The translations under genes were made by a program, and so were the position numbers. Shown in pieces: positions 40,801 to 48,121 of a stretch of DNA of 64,000 nt. Each line of letters begins with the position of its first letter. Position 1 is the first letter of the stretch. The notes under the pieces were generated by a model. That model did no database searches and was not told the origin of the DNA. It saw nothing but the letters and a program-made list of their open reading frames with translations. The DNA is from Cellulomonas composti (GTDB lineage Bacteria; Actinomycetota; Actinomycetes; Actinomycetales; Cellulomonadaceae), in NCBI RefSeq assembly GCF_007990245.1, contig NZ_BJWG01000004.1, forward strand, positions 186,001 through 250,000. The letters run 5' to 3'.

Positions 40801-40932
40801 CGTCGTAGCGGCCGTGGCGGACGACAGGGCCGTGAGCGCGCCGAGCGGAATGGCGACGGCGGCCGCGACGAGAGCGCCGAGCAGACGCATCCTCGATCGG
40901 GGCGCGCGGTCGGGTGGGGAGCTGAAAGGCAT
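37870..40932 (-). CDS. Secreted modular alpha-amylase (GH13) with two starch-binding modules
   Basis: 1020 residues. Signal peptide 1-42 (basic start, hydrophobic LLGALVAAAVAIPLGALTAL, cleavage near ATAA-T). Two CBM25/26-like modules at about 46-125 and 160-232 share FNNGSGTWDNNRGANYR exactly; Thr/Pro linkers follow each. A fibronectin type III domain spans 266-354. GH13 catalytic domain from about 372: DVVYNHTS (483-490), nucleophile Asp653 in GFRIDTAVH, acid/base Glu691 in FYVFGEVAAF, and DSHD with His811-Asp812. A C-terminal beta domain ends the protein. It degrades starch or glycogen outside the cell. GAGGA precedes the ATG. Palindromes 195-220 bp upstream probably mediate maltose/glucose control. 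Confidence 0.93.
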   Translation of the reverse strand: MPFSSPPDRAPRSRMRLLGALVAAAVAIPLGALTALSSATAATTSTVYYPQRSDWTTTNIHYGVDGAAWTTVPGVPMEAACTGWLRKEIDLGSASGVQLTFNNGSGTWDNNRGANYRVGSGIVVVKDGAVTTGTAPCATTPSPTPSATPSPTTSPTTSATLYYRTDWTAPRIHYQVGSGAWTTVPGVVMTSACTGWFAFTIDLGAATGGQVVFNNGSGTWDNNRGANYRYATGLQTVSGGTLAAVTTSPCAPTPTPTPTPSGPDTVAPTVPAGLVATADGVRVTIGWAASSDAVGVTGYTLTRTGGAGIVARDVATATATDVNLLPRTSYTYSVTAYDAAGNRSAASASATVTTGDAPTATTGEPLGGDPREDSIYFVMTARFDDGVPSNNRGGSQNTRAGNGTDTMFRGDFQGLVDKLDYVKALGFSAIWITPVVLNRSDYDFHGYHGWDFYRVDTRLETPGATYQDLIDTAHAKGMKIYQDVVYNHTSRWGAKGLFVPTVWGARDGQWDWMYSAKEEGREYDPMDEATGNDPTLTAAQNLLAKGRPYNGDLWSSTATAGSTCANFGTLTGTKSAEGFSLHNCQWPSPTSGMFPSTYYHQCWIGNWEGKDAQDCWLHEDLADLNTESKPVQDYLIGAYNQFIDMGVDGFRIDTAVHIPRVTWNRVFLPAIQQHATAVHGEKGKDFYVFGEVAAFVNDKWNRGSVNHSAQFYTWKERREYSVDDVVAAAEQFQYENLMGTGNQPTSTNAFLTGTDGNTYHAADHSKFSGMNVIDMRMHMNFGDANNAYWNGKDSDDSYNDATYNVVYVDSHDYGPNKSTVRYNGGTDAWAENMSLMWTFRGIPTLYYGSEIEFQAGKPIDCGPTCPLATTGRAYYGDNLAGSVVAADFGVVASASGAVATTLQKPLVKHVQRLNLIRRAVPALQKGQYSTVGVQGNMAYKRRFTEGTVDSFVLVTVTDGATFGQIPNGTYVDVVTGDRRVVTTGSLSIAAPGKGNLRAYVLELPGNPAPGKVGVDGPYLR
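40247..40296 (-). repeat. Direct repeat copy A inside the amylase gene
   Basis: This 50-bp segment matches 40583-40632 with only two mismatches. Both encode the conserved FNNGSGTWDNNRGANYR part of the two starch-binding modules. The near identity at DNA level suggests a recent module duplication or gene conversion. Confidence 0.85.
40583..40632 (-). repeat. Direct repeat copy B inside the amylase gene
   Basis: Partner of 40247-40296 (48 of 50 bases equal), lying in the first starch-binding module; distance between copies is 336 bp, a multiple of three, so recombination between them would delete one module in frame. Confidence 0.85.
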
Positions 40933-41127
40933 GGCGGATCCTCGTCGGTCGGCCGGGCGTTGCCCGGTGCGGCGAGCGAGGTGGAGGTCGCGGGCCCAGA
41001 AGCGGTGGCGGGGCCGTTCGTCGCGCTCGTGTCATGGCCTGGTCCGGATGCGCTGTCGCGCGTGCGGTCCCCGGTGGGCGGCGTTGCCCGGCCGGGGTGG
41101 GCCGTAGTGGTGCAAACTACACCGTTC

Positions 41128-41154
41128 TTGCAGCAATGTCTGCAACGCGTTGCG
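41128..41154. promoter_or_regulatory. Overlapping palindromic operators upstream of amylase gene
   Basis: TTGCAG-N6-CTGCAA (41128-41145) is a perfect inverted repeat, and it overlaps GCAACGCGTTGC (41142-41153), a perfect 12-bp palindrome with central CG as in LacI/GalR-family operators. Streptomyces MalR sites upstream of amylase and maltose genes are built from similar TTGCAG/TTGCAA elements (recalled). On the minus strand TTGCAG could serve as -35 with TGTAGT 18 nt later as -10. The rest of the 327-bp gap 40933-41259 shows nothing else convincing apart from the palindrome at 41235. Confidence 0.6.
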
Positions 41155-41234
41155 CTGCATCGCGGCGCACGACGCCATCTCGCGTTCGAAGCGGGGCTCG
41201 CCGGACGCTGGTGACCTCGAGGACTGGTCATAAC

Positions 41235-41252
41235 ATACATCGCATGTATCAT
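41235..41252 (+). promoter_or_regulatory. Perfect palindrome overlapping leaderless -10 of the ATPase gene
   Basis: ATACATCGCATGTAT (41235-41249) is a perfect 6+3+6 inverted repeat. It overlaps a TATCAT -10 box (41247-41252) that lies 7 nt before the GTG start. The arrangement points to a repressor that blocks the promoter; no regulator gene is adjacent. Confidence 0.55.
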
Positions 41253-41259
41253 TCGTGGT

Positions 41260-42702
41260 GTGAATGATGCCAATGGTCAGTTCTTCGGTCGTCGAGCGAT
41301 GCTCGACGTGCTGTCCGGGCACCTGCGGGCGGTCCAGAGCTCCCATCGCGGCCGGATGCTCGCTGTTCGCGGCCGCCGGCAGGTCGGCAAGTCGACGGTC
41401 GTCGAGCGGTTCGTCGACGCCGCGGAGACGCCGTACGCGTTCGTCACCGGGGTCTACCAGGCGCCCGCCGTCAAGCAGCTCGAGGACGCGACACGCGCCA
41501 TGGGCGAGTCGCGGCACCCGGTGCCCGACCTCGAGCTCCTGACGCAGACGCCGGCGACGAGCTGGCGGGAGTGGTTCAGCCGTCTGGGGCTCGCCGCCCG
41601 GAGCGGGCCCGTGATCGCGGTGCTCGACGAGTTCCCCTGGCTCGTCGGCGGTGACCGCACGCTGGAGGGCGAGCTGCAGGCAGCGTGGGATCGCAGCCTC
41701 GAACGTCTTCCGGTGCTCCTGATCCTCGTCGGCTCCGACGTCGCGATGATGGACAGCCTCGCGAGCCACGGGCGGCCTCTGTTCGGCCGCGTCTCCCCGC
41801 TGGTGATCCCGGCGCTCGACCCCGGCGAGGTCGCCGACGCCCTGCCGGGACGTTCCGCGGTCGAGGTGTTCGACGCATCGCTCGTGACCGGCGGGTACCC
41901 GCGGCTGGTCCTGGATCTCGCCGCCAGCGGGCTCAGCGCCGACGACTACGTCCGACGAGCGCTGCGGGACGCCTACAGCCCGCTGGTGACCACGGGGCGG
42001 CTCACGCTGGACGCGGAGTTCCCCGAACCCCAGACGGCGTACCGCGTGCTGTCGGCCATCGGATCGTCCGACACCGCGAACCCCGGGTTCACCGACGTCG
42101 TCGGCGCGATCGCCGACCCGGGGGAGCGGCAGAGCACGCAGGTCGCGATCACCCGTGCGCTCGCGACGCTGACCGGCACGAAGGCGATGATCGAGAAGGA
42201 GCTGCCCGCCTGGGCCCCGCCGAGCAGCAAGCTGCGCCGCTACCGCGTCACCGACCCGTACCTGCGCTTCTGGTTCCGGTACGTCGAGCGCTACATCGAC
42301 CCCATCTCGCGTGGGCGCGCCGACCTGGCGATCGACGCGTTCGACCGGGACTGGACGTCGTGGCGCGGCCAGTCGATCGAGCCGATCGTGCGCCACTCGC
42401 TGCAATGCCTGGCGCTGCACGATCCCCGGTTGGCCGGCGTCGAGACCGTGCTGCCCTGGTGGAACCGCTCGAACGTCGAGATCGACGTCGTCGCCGCCAC
42501 GCGCGCCGGCACGCCGTTGGTCGGGACGATCAAGTGGCGCACCGGCGGGCCGGTGACGTCCGCGGAGGTGAACCAGCTGCGTCAGCAGCGCACCAACGTC
42601 CCGCACGCGGAGGAGGCTCTGGTCGCCGCCATCAGTCCGAGCGGCGAGGCCGTAGGAGCGGACGTCACCTTCTCGGCCGACGAACTCCTCGCCGCCTGGT
42701 AG
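41260..42702 (+). CDS. AAA-type ATPase of the DUF234 family (ATPase plus nuclease-like C-terminus)
   Basis: 480 residues. Begins with FFGRRAMLDVLSGHLRA, then P-loop VRGRRQVGKSTVVERFVD (GxxxxGKST), Walker B VIAVLDEFPWLV and sensor LLILVGSDVAMM. A winged-helix stretch follows, ending SKLRRYRVTDPYLRFWFRYVERYID. The C-terminal DUF234 region has VEIDVVAATRAGTPLVGTIKWRTG, an E-x-D...K arrangement like PD-(D/E)xK nucleases. Such archaeal/bacterial ATPases are of uncertain role and are often mobile or defence linked. Early codons (AAT, GAT, AAT, GGT) are unlike the neighbours. GTG start fixed by the -10 box 7 nt upstream; an operator palindrome overlaps it. Confidence 0.85.
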   Translation: MNDANGQFFGRRAMLDVLSGHLRAVQSSHRGRMLAVRGRRQVGKSTVVERFVDAAETPYAFVTGVYQAPAVKQLEDATRAMGESRHPVPDLELLTQTPATSWREWFSRLGLAARSGPVIAVLDEFPWLVGGDRTLEGELQAAWDRSLERLPVLLILVGSDVAMMDSLASHGRPLFGRVSPLVIPALDPGEVADALPGRSAVEVFDASLVTGGYPRLVLDLAASGLSADDYVRRALRDAYSPLVTTGRLTLDAEFPEPQTAYRVLSAIGSSDTANPGFTDVVGAIADPGERQSTQVAITRALATLTGTKAMIEKELPAWAPPSSKLRRYRVTDPYLRFWFRYVERYIDPISRGRADLAIDAFDRDWTSWRGQSIEPIVRHSLQCLALHDPRLAGVETVLPWWNRSNVEIDVVAATRAGTPLVGTIKWRTGGPVTSAEVNQLRQQRTNVPHAEEALVAAISPSGEAVGADVTFSADELLAAW

Positions 42703-42744
42703 GCAGCGAACGGGCCCGAGCCCGGCCGCGGCCGTCCAGTACCG

Positions 42745-43203
42745 CTACTTCGCGTCCCGCTCGTCGTTGTCACGGGCGAGGTCCGCGTCCGCCGACGTCG
42801 ACGTTCCGCCTGTCGGATCGTCGGCCGCGAGGCGGTCGAGCTCCGCCATCTCCTCGGCGTCGAGGATCTTGCCGAACAGGGACGACCCGTCCTCGTAGTA
42901 CTCGACCTCGACGTACGCCCGTTCGTGCTCGTGCTCGCGGACCGTCTCGACCACGTCGACGATCAGCTGCCCGAGCTTCGGGTCGTCGGCCGCGAGGGCG
43001 AAGTCGGCGTGGACGAACTGGAGCAGCCCGCCGACCGAGCCATCGGCTTCCCGCACCACGTCGAGCTCGACCAGGAGGCGGCCATGGCTGGCGTCGTACG
43101 ACTCGGCGAAGTCCGAGCGAATGTTCGGGTCACGCGACTGATCGAAGGCGTACTCGGTGATCTCCCAGCCGCCCCACGGCGTCGGCAGGAACTGGTTCGT
43201 CAC
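42745..43203 (-). CDS. Hypothetical protein
   Basis: 152 residues from GTG 43203, which has GAGGA 8 nt upstream; the frame stays open further upstream but with poor codons. Not recognised. It reads NQFLPTPWGGWEITEYAFDQSRDPNIRSDFAES, then two beta-rich stretches (GRLLVELDVVREADGSVGGLLQFVHADF, RAYVEVEYYEDGSSLFGKIL) and an acidic, Asp-rich C-terminal tail. Soluble, no signal. Convergent with the ATPase (42 bp gap). Function not predictable. Confidence 0.65.
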   Translation of the reverse strand: MTNQFLPTPWGGWEITEYAFDQSRDPNIRSDFAESYDASHGRLLVELDVVREADGSVGGLLQFVHADFALAADDPKLGQLIVDVVETVREHEHERAYVEVEYYEDGSSLFGKILDAEEMAELDRLAADDPTGGTSTSADADLARDNDERDAK

Positions 43204-43445
43204 AGGCGTGTCCTCACGGGCCCCTCGCCCTCGGTGGCGTGTCTCGCCCCGAACGGTGTCGGGATGGTCGTCGGTCCTGTGTCGTTCTTTACCACGAGCG
43301 TGTGCGAGCACGCCTCGTCGATCCGCCGCTCAGGCGTATGTGGGCGGGCCGGGTCGCCGACGAGTAGTCGCGCCTGACTGGCGATCGCCCGATCCAAGTG
43401 GAGCGACCGCGGAGTACGCTGGCGAACGGATTCGATACTGCAGCA

Positions 43446-43466
43446 CAACGTTCTAACTAACGGAAT
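43446..43466. promoter_or_regulatory. Candidate IclR operator upstream of sugar-acid operon
   Basis: CAACGTTCTAACTAACGGAAT shares the pattern CA-N-CGTTC-N2-A-N2-A-N2-GGAA with CAGCGTTCCGATCAGTGGAA at 48081, the promoter of the iclR gene that closes this cluster. TTC-N9-GAA inside is inverted. It ends 5 nt before the ATG of the dehydratase; a GATACT box (43434-43439) just upstream may be the -10, so binding here would block elongation. Confidence 0.5.
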
Positions 43467-43471
43467 ACATC

Positions 43472-45187
43472 ATGACTCCTCTGCGCAGTGACGACTGGTA
43501 CGCCGGCTCGAGCCGCAACGCCTACATCCACCGTGCCTGGATGCGGCGCGGCGCCCCCAGCAGCGCGTTCGAGGGCCGCCCGCAGATCGCGATCGCCAAC
43601 ACGGCCTCCGACCTGACGCCCTGCAACGTGCACCTGACCGAGGTCGCTCGGTCCGTGCGGGACGGCGTGCACGAGGCCGGCGGCGTGCCGCTCGAGCTGC
43701 CGGTCGTCTCCCTCGGCGAGACGCAGGTCCGTCCGACCGCGATGCTCTGGCGCAACATGGCGGCGATGGCCACCGAGGAGATGCTGCGGGCCAACCCGAT
43801 CGACGGCGTGGTGCTGCTCGGCGGGTGCGACAAGACGATCCCGTCGCTGCTGATGGCGGCCGCGTCGGTCGACCTGCCGGCACTCGTCGTGCCCGGCGGC
43901 CCGATGCTCACGGGCACGTTCCGGGGCAAGCCGCTCGGCTGCGGCACCGACGTGTGGCGGCTGTCCGAGGAGGTGCGCGCCGGCACGATCTCGGCCGAGG
44001 ACTTCTCGCGCAGCGAGTCCGCGACCGTCCGCAGCAAGGGCCACTGCAACACCATGGGCACGGCCTCGACGATGGGGCTGCTGGCCGAGGCGCTCGGCAT
44101 GGTGATCCCGGGGACCGCCGGGACGCCGGCGCCGGACAGCCGCCTGCTCGAGGCCGCACACGGTGCCGGGCGGCTCGCGGTCGAGCTCGTCCGCGAGGAG
44201 CGCCGGCCCAGCCAGGTGCTGACCCGGGCGTCGTTCCACAACGCGATCGTCGCGCTCGCCGCGATCGGCGGGTCCACGAACGCCGTGGTGCACCTGCTCG
44301 CGCTCGCGGGCCGCCTCGGGGTCGACCTGCGGCTCGACGACGTGGACACCATCGGCTCGCGCGTGCCGCTGCTCGTCGACCTGCAGCCCGCCGGGCGGTT
44401 CCTCATGGACGACCTGTTCCGTGCGGGCGGGCTGCTCGCGGTGCTGCGCGAGGTGCAGGACCTGCTCGACCCGAGCGCGCTCACGGTCACCGGACGCCCG
44501 CTCGTCGAGCACCTCGACGGAGCGCAGGTGTGGGACCGCGAGGTGATTCGTGCGCGCGAGGCACCGCTGCTCGACGAGGGTGGCATCGCGGTGCTGCGGG
44601 GCAACCTCGCGCCCGACGGCTGCGTGATCAAGCCGGCCGCCGCGTCGCCCCACCTGCTGCACCACCGCGGCCGTGCGGTGGTGTTCGACAGCATCGAGGA
44701 CTTCCACGCGCGCGTGGACGACCCGGAGCTCGACGTCGACGCCGACTCGGTCATGGTGCTGCGCGGCTGCGGCCCCAAGGGGTACCCGGGGATGCCGGAG
44801 GTCGCCAACATGCCGCTGCCGACGAAGCTGCTCGAGCAGGGCGTGCGGGACGTGGTGCGGGTCTGCGACGGGCGGATGAGCGGCACGGCGTACGGCACCG
44901 TGGTGCTGCACGTGGCTCCTGAGGCGGCGGCCGGCGGACCGCTCGCGCTGGTGCGCGACGGCGACTGGATCGAGCTCGACGTGCCCGGCCGTCGGCTCAC
45001 GCTCGACGTCCCGGAGGCGCAGCTGGCGGCACGCGAGCCGAGCGCGCGGGCCGCCGCGGCGTACGCGGCACCCACGCGGGGCTGGGAGCGGCTCTACGTC
45101 GACCACGTGCGGCAGGCGGACACGGGTGCCGACCTCGACTTCCTCGTCGGCGCGAGCGGTCACCGGGTGACCCGTGAGTCGCACTGA
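43472..45187 (+). CDS. IlvD/Edd-family sugar-acid dehydratase
   Basis: 571 residues. Iron-sulfur cysteines are present: Cys51 (DLTPCNVHL), Cys119 (LLGGCDKTIPS) and Cys192 (KGHCNTMGTASTM), the spacing of pentonate dehydratases as well as dihydroxy-acid dehydratase. Other blocks: GGSTNAVVHLLALAGRLGV, GCGPKGYPGMPEV and CDGRMSGTAYGTVVLHV. The neighbours (lactonase, HpaI-type aldolase, Zn dehydrogenase, IclR) say it dehydrates an aldonate such as arabonate, fuconate or galactonate rather than making branched-chain amino acids. The ribosome site is weak (CGGAA). The next gene overlaps it by 14 bp. Confidence 0.88.
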   Translation: MTPLRSDDWYAGSSRNAYIHRAWMRRGAPSSAFEGRPQIAIANTASDLTPCNVHLTEVARSVRDGVHEAGGVPLELPVVSLGETQVRPTAMLWRNMAAMATEEMLRANPIDGVVLLGGCDKTIPSLLMAAASVDLPALVVPGGPMLTGTFRGKPLGCGTDVWRLSEEVRAGTISAEDFSRSESATVRSKGHCNTMGTASTMGLLAEALGMVIPGTAGTPAPDSRLLEAAHGAGRLAVELVREERRPSQVLTRASFHNAIVALAAIGGSTNAVVHLLALAGRLGVDLRLDDVDTIGSRVPLLVDLQPAGRFLMDDLFRAGGLLAVLREVQDLLDPSALTVTGRPLVEHLDGAQVWDREVIRAREAPLLDEGGIAVLRGNLAPDGCVIKPAAASPHLLHHRGRAVVFDSIEDFHARVDDPELDVDADSVMVLRGCGPKGYPGMPEVANMPLPTKLLEQGVRDVVRVCDGRMSGTAYGTVVLHVAPEAAAGGPLALVRDGDWIELDVPGRRLTLDVPEAQLAAREPSARAAAAYAAPTRGWERLYVDHVRQADTGADLDFLVGASGHRVTRESH

Positions 45188-46157
45188 GGTGCCCGACGAC
45201 CTCGTCGTGCTCGCCGACGTCGGCGCGGCGCTGGGGGAGGGGCCGACGTGGGACCCGCGCACCGGCACCCTGCGCTGGGTCGACATCGACCGCGGACACG
45301 TGTGGTCGCTCGAGCAGCGGGACGCCGGGTGGAGCACGCCGCGCCGGTCGCTCGACGTCGGCCCGACCCTCGGCGCCGCCGTGCCCGCGCAGGACGGCGG
45401 GCTGCTGCTAGCGCGCACGCGGTACGTCGAGCACCGCGACCGCGCGGGCCGTGTCGTCGGCACCGTCGAGGTGGTCCCCGCGTCGGTCGCGAGCCGTCTG
45501 AACGACGGCGCGTGCGACCCCGCCGGCCGGTTCGTCGTCGGCAGCCTCGCGCTGCACGGGGGCCCCGGCGACGAACGGCTGTGGCGGCTCGAGGACGACG
45601 GCACGCTCACGGTGCTCGACGACGACCTGACGCTGTCCAACGGGATCGGCTGGAGCCCCGACGGTGGCGTGCTGTACGTCGCGGACACCTACCGCCACGT
45701 CGTCTTCGCGCGGACCTACGACGCCGCGAGCGGGCGGGTCGGCCCGCGGCACGTGCTCGTCGAGACGCCGGGCGAGTACCCCGACGGGCTGTGCGTCGAC
45801 GCGGCAGGGGACCTGTGGGTCGCGTTCTGGTCCGCGGGACAGGTGCGCCGGTACTCCCCGGACGGCGAGCTCGTCGGCGTGCTCCGCACGGGCGCACCGC
45901 TGACGACGAGCTGCGCGTTCGTCGGCGACGACCTCGGCCTGCTCGTCGTGACCACCGCCGCCAAACCGGTGCCCGGGGTACCCGCGAGCCCTCGTGGCGG
46001 AGCGCTGCTCGCGTGCCGTCCGGGCGGGGTCGGCCGCCCGCAGCCACCGTGGCGGCCGGTCCCGCCGGCCGCCTACCGTTCCGACGGGACGTCCGCGCAC
46101 GATGAGCAGCACGTGCCCGACGAGCAGCACGTGTCCGACGAGCACGAGGGAGCCTGA
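45174..46157 (+). CDS. SMP-30/gluconolactonase-family sugar lactonase
   Basis: 327 residues, six-bladed beta-propeller of the regucalcin family: ALGEGPTWDPRTGTLRWVDI (metal Glu), RLNDGACDPAGRFVVGSLA (metal Asn), LTLSNGIGWSPDGGVLYVADT (metal Asn) and EYPDGLCVDAAGDLWVAFW (metal Asp). It opens aldonolactones made by sugar dehydrogenases. GTG start 14 bp inside the dehydratase gene. The C-terminal end carries two near copies of DEQHV(P/S), from an 18-bp DNA duplication. It is followed after 2 bp by the aldolase. Confidence 0.9.
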   Translation: MSRTEVPDDLVVLADVGAALGEGPTWDPRTGTLRWVDIDRGHVWSLEQRDAGWSTPRRSLDVGPTLGAAVPAQDGGLLLARTRYVEHRDRAGRVVGTVEVVPASVASRLNDGACDPAGRFVVGSLALHGGPGDERLWRLEDDGTLTVLDDDLTLSNGIGWSPDGGVLYVADTYRHVVFARTYDAASGRVGPRHVLVETPGEYPDGLCVDAAGDLWVAFWSAGQVRRYSPDGELVGVLRTGAPLTTSCAFVGDDLGLLVVTTAAKPVPGVPASPRGGALLACRPGGVGRPQPPWRPVPPAAYRSDGTSAHDEQHVPDEQHVSDEHEGA

Positions 46158-46159
46158 AC

Positions 46160-46972
46160 ATGTCCGTGGGAGCCATCGCCGCGAGCGCGCAGCGGCTGCG
46201 GGACGCCTGGACGGCGGGCGCCGCGCTCGGCATCTGGAGCTCGCTGCCGGACCTGTCCGTGGCCGAGCTGCTCGCGGGCCTGCCGTACGACTACGTGTGC
46301 GTCGACCTGCAGCACGGTGTCGCGACGTTCAGCGAGCTGCCGGGCATGACGCAGGCGATGCGTGCCGCGGGCGGTGCGCCGGTGGTGCGGGTGCCGTGGA
46401 ACGAGCAGGCGGGCATCTGGCGCGCGCTCGACTCCGGTGCCGCCGGGGTCCTCGTCCCGATGGTGAACGACGGCGCCGAGGCCGCCGCGGCCGTCGCCGC
46501 GTGCCGCTTCCCGCCGGCGGGCAACCGCAGCTGGGGGCCGATGTGGGGGTACGTGCGCCCCGACGGCGCGCTGCCGCCCGCCGAACAGGACGCCAGCGCG
46601 ATCTGCCTGGTCATGATCGAGACCGCGGCCGGGGTGGACGCTCTCGACGAGATCGTCCGCACGCCCGGGCTGGACGGTGTGTACGTCGGCCCGAACGACC
46701 TCGCGCTCGCGTGCGGGTACGGGCGACGGACGTACCGGGACGACGCCGGCCTCGAGGCCCTGATCCAGCGCGTCGTCGACGCGTGCCGCGGTGCGGGGAT
46801 CGCCGCGGGCCTGCACTGCTCGGACCCGCAGATGGCGCGCGAGTGGGCGGCGCGCGGCGCGACGATGCTCACGATCGCGCAGGACACGGGCCTGCTTGCC
46901 GACGGCGCGCGGCAGGCGCTGGCCGTCGCCAGGGGCGAGGCCGCGGCGCCCGAGGGAGCCCGTCCGTACTGA
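46160..46972 (+). CDS. HpcH/HpaI-family 2-keto-3-deoxy sugar-acid aldolase
   Basis: 270 residues. Motifs of metal-dependent class II aldolases: YDYVCVDLQHGVATFSELPG (catalytic His), APVVRVPWNEQAGIWRALDSGAAGVLVPMV, RFPPAGNRSWGPMW, LVMIETAAGVDAL (metal Glu) and LDGVYVGPNDLALACG (metal Asp). It is a distant paralogue of hpaI at 31686. In this operon it should split a 2-keto-3-deoxyaldonate into pyruvate and an aldehyde (glycolaldehyde, glyceraldehyde or lactaldehyde). It ends 2 bp from the convergent dehydrogenase gene. Confidence 0.88.
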   Translation: MSVGAIAASAQRLRDAWTAGAALGIWSSLPDLSVAELLAGLPYDYVCVDLQHGVATFSELPGMTQAMRAAGGAPVVRVPWNEQAGIWRALDSGAAGVLVPMVNDGAEAAAAVAACRFPPAGNRSWGPMWGYVRPDGALPPAEQDASAICLVMIETAAGVDALDEIVRTPGLDGVYVGPNDLALACGYGRRTYRDDAGLEALIQRVVDACRGAGIAAGLHCSDPQMAREWAARGATMLTIAQDTGLLADGARQALAVARGEAAAPEGARPY

Positions 46973-46974
46973 GG

Positions 46975-47991
46975 TCAGAGCCGCGGGTCGACGTGCACCT
47001 TCGGGCCGGCGCCCGCGCCGGCCGGTCGTCCGTCTGCGAGCACGTCCGCGACCTCGTCGAGCCCGACGGTCGCCGCGACGAGCGGTCGCGGGTCCACCCG
47101 CCCGGACGCGTAGAGGTCGACGGTGCCCTGCAGCCCGCCGGACGCGGACAGCACCCCGACCGCGGTGACGTCCTGTAACAGCAGGTCGCGCGTGTCGATC
47201 CGGCTGGGCGTGTCCGAGATCCCGACGAGGACGACGCGGCCACCGGGTTCGACGAGCCGCGCGGCCAGCGCGGGCGAGCCCGCGTCGTTCGACGCGTCGA
47301 CGACCGCGTCGAACGGTGTGGTGCGGTCCAGCGTCTCGACGGTCGTGACGTGCTCGAGCCCGAGCCCTGCGGCGAAGTCGCGTGAGCGCTGCGACCGGCC
47401 GAGCACGTGCACCTGAGCACCGTGGGCCCGTGCGATGAGCGCGACGAGCAGTCCGATCGTGCCCGCGCCGATCACCAGGACGCGCGCACCGTCGCTCACC
47501 GCCGCACCCGTGACGGAGCGCAGCGCGCTGCCGCCGGGCTCGACGAGCGCGCCGAGGGTCGCGTCGACCGTGTCCGGCAGCGGCACGAGCGCGGTGGCCG
47601 GCACGGGGAGGCGCTCGGCGAGCGCGCCGGGCCAGCCGTGCCGGATCCCGATCTCGTACCGGTCGGCGCACAGGTGCTGACGACCCGTTGCACAGCGGTG
47701 GCACGCGCGGCAGCCGAGCATCGTGTCGCCGGTGACGCGCCGGCCGAGCCACGCCTCGTCGACGCCGTCGCCGACCTCGACGACCCGACCGCTCCACTCG
47801 TGCCCGATCCGGATGGGGTAGGCGGCGTCGCCGGAGGCGAGGTACGCCATCCCGCCGGAGTAGAACTCGCTGTCGGTGCCGCAGACGCCCGCCCGCTCCA
47901 CCTCGACGACCACCACCCCCGGCGCGGCCTGCGGCTCGGGCACCTCCTGGACCGCGGCGCGGCCCGGCGCGGTGATGACGAACGCGCGCAT
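46975..47991 (-). CDS. Zinc-dependent medium-chain dehydrogenase
   Basis: 338 residues. Catalytic zinc: Cys37 in AGVCGTD, His64-Glu65 in RIGHEWSG. Structural zinc: Cys94, Cys97, Cys100, Cys108. NAD-binding GAGTIG (174-179). Likely oxidises the sugar (to lactone) or a pathway polyol or aldehyde; it would be step one of the neighbouring lactonase-dehydratase-aldolase route. Divergent from the iclR gene, convergent with the aldolase. Sorbitol/threonine-dehydrogenase-like relatives are the nearest families. Confidence 0.9.
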   Translation of the reverse strand: MRAFVITAPGRAAVQEVPEPQAAPGVVVVEVERAGVCGTDSEFYSGGMAYLASGDAAYPIRIGHEWSGRVVEVGDGVDEAWLGRRVTGDTMLGCRACHRCATGRQHLCADRYEIGIRHGWPGALAERLPVPATALVPLPDTVDATLGALVEPGGSALRSVTGAAVSDGARVLVIGAGTIGLLVALIARAHGAQVHVLGRSQRSRDFAAGLGLEHVTTVETLDRTTPFDAVVDASNDAGSPALAARLVEPGGRVVLVGISDTPSRIDTRDLLLQDVTAVGVLSASGGLQGTVDLYASGRVDPRPLVAATVGLDEVADVLADGRPAGAGAGPKVHVDPRL

Positions 47992-48010
47992 CTGTACTCC
48001 CCATGACGAC

Positions 48011-48025
48011 GACTCGCAGCGAGTC
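48011..48025. promoter_or_regulatory. Perfect palindrome in the divergent dehydrogenase/iclR promoter region
   Basis: GACTCGC-A-GCGAGTC is a perfect 7+1+7 inverted repeat 20 bp upstream of the dehydrogenase ATG (minus strand). CAGCGTTCAGA at 48030-48040 repeats the left half of the operator at 48081. The region is likely bound by IclR or another regulator. Confidence 0.45.
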
Positions 48026-48080
48026 TAGTCAGCGTTCAGATTGCCTGTAGCCAGTGCTGATAGACGGAAAGGGAGCGGAT

Positions 48081-48114
48081 CAGCGTTCCGATCAGTGGAA
48101 GCCGCGACTAGGCT
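48081..48114 (+). promoter_or_regulatory. iclR promoter with overlapping candidate operator
   Basis: A -35 TTCCGA (48086-48091) and -10 TAGGCT (48109-48114) are 17 bp apart, and the GTG start follows the -10 by 7 nt, giving a leaderless mRNA. CAGCGTTCCGATCAGTGGAA (48081-48100) covers the -35 and matches the site upstream of the dehydratase gene (43446), so the regulator probably controls itself and the operon. Confidence 0.6.
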
Positions 48115-48121
48115 GGCGCTC

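Noticed and set aside
43472..45187. Biosynthetic dihydroxy-acid dehydratase IlvD
   Set aside because: Family membership fits, but the lactonase, aldolase and IclR context indicates a sugar-acid dehydratase.
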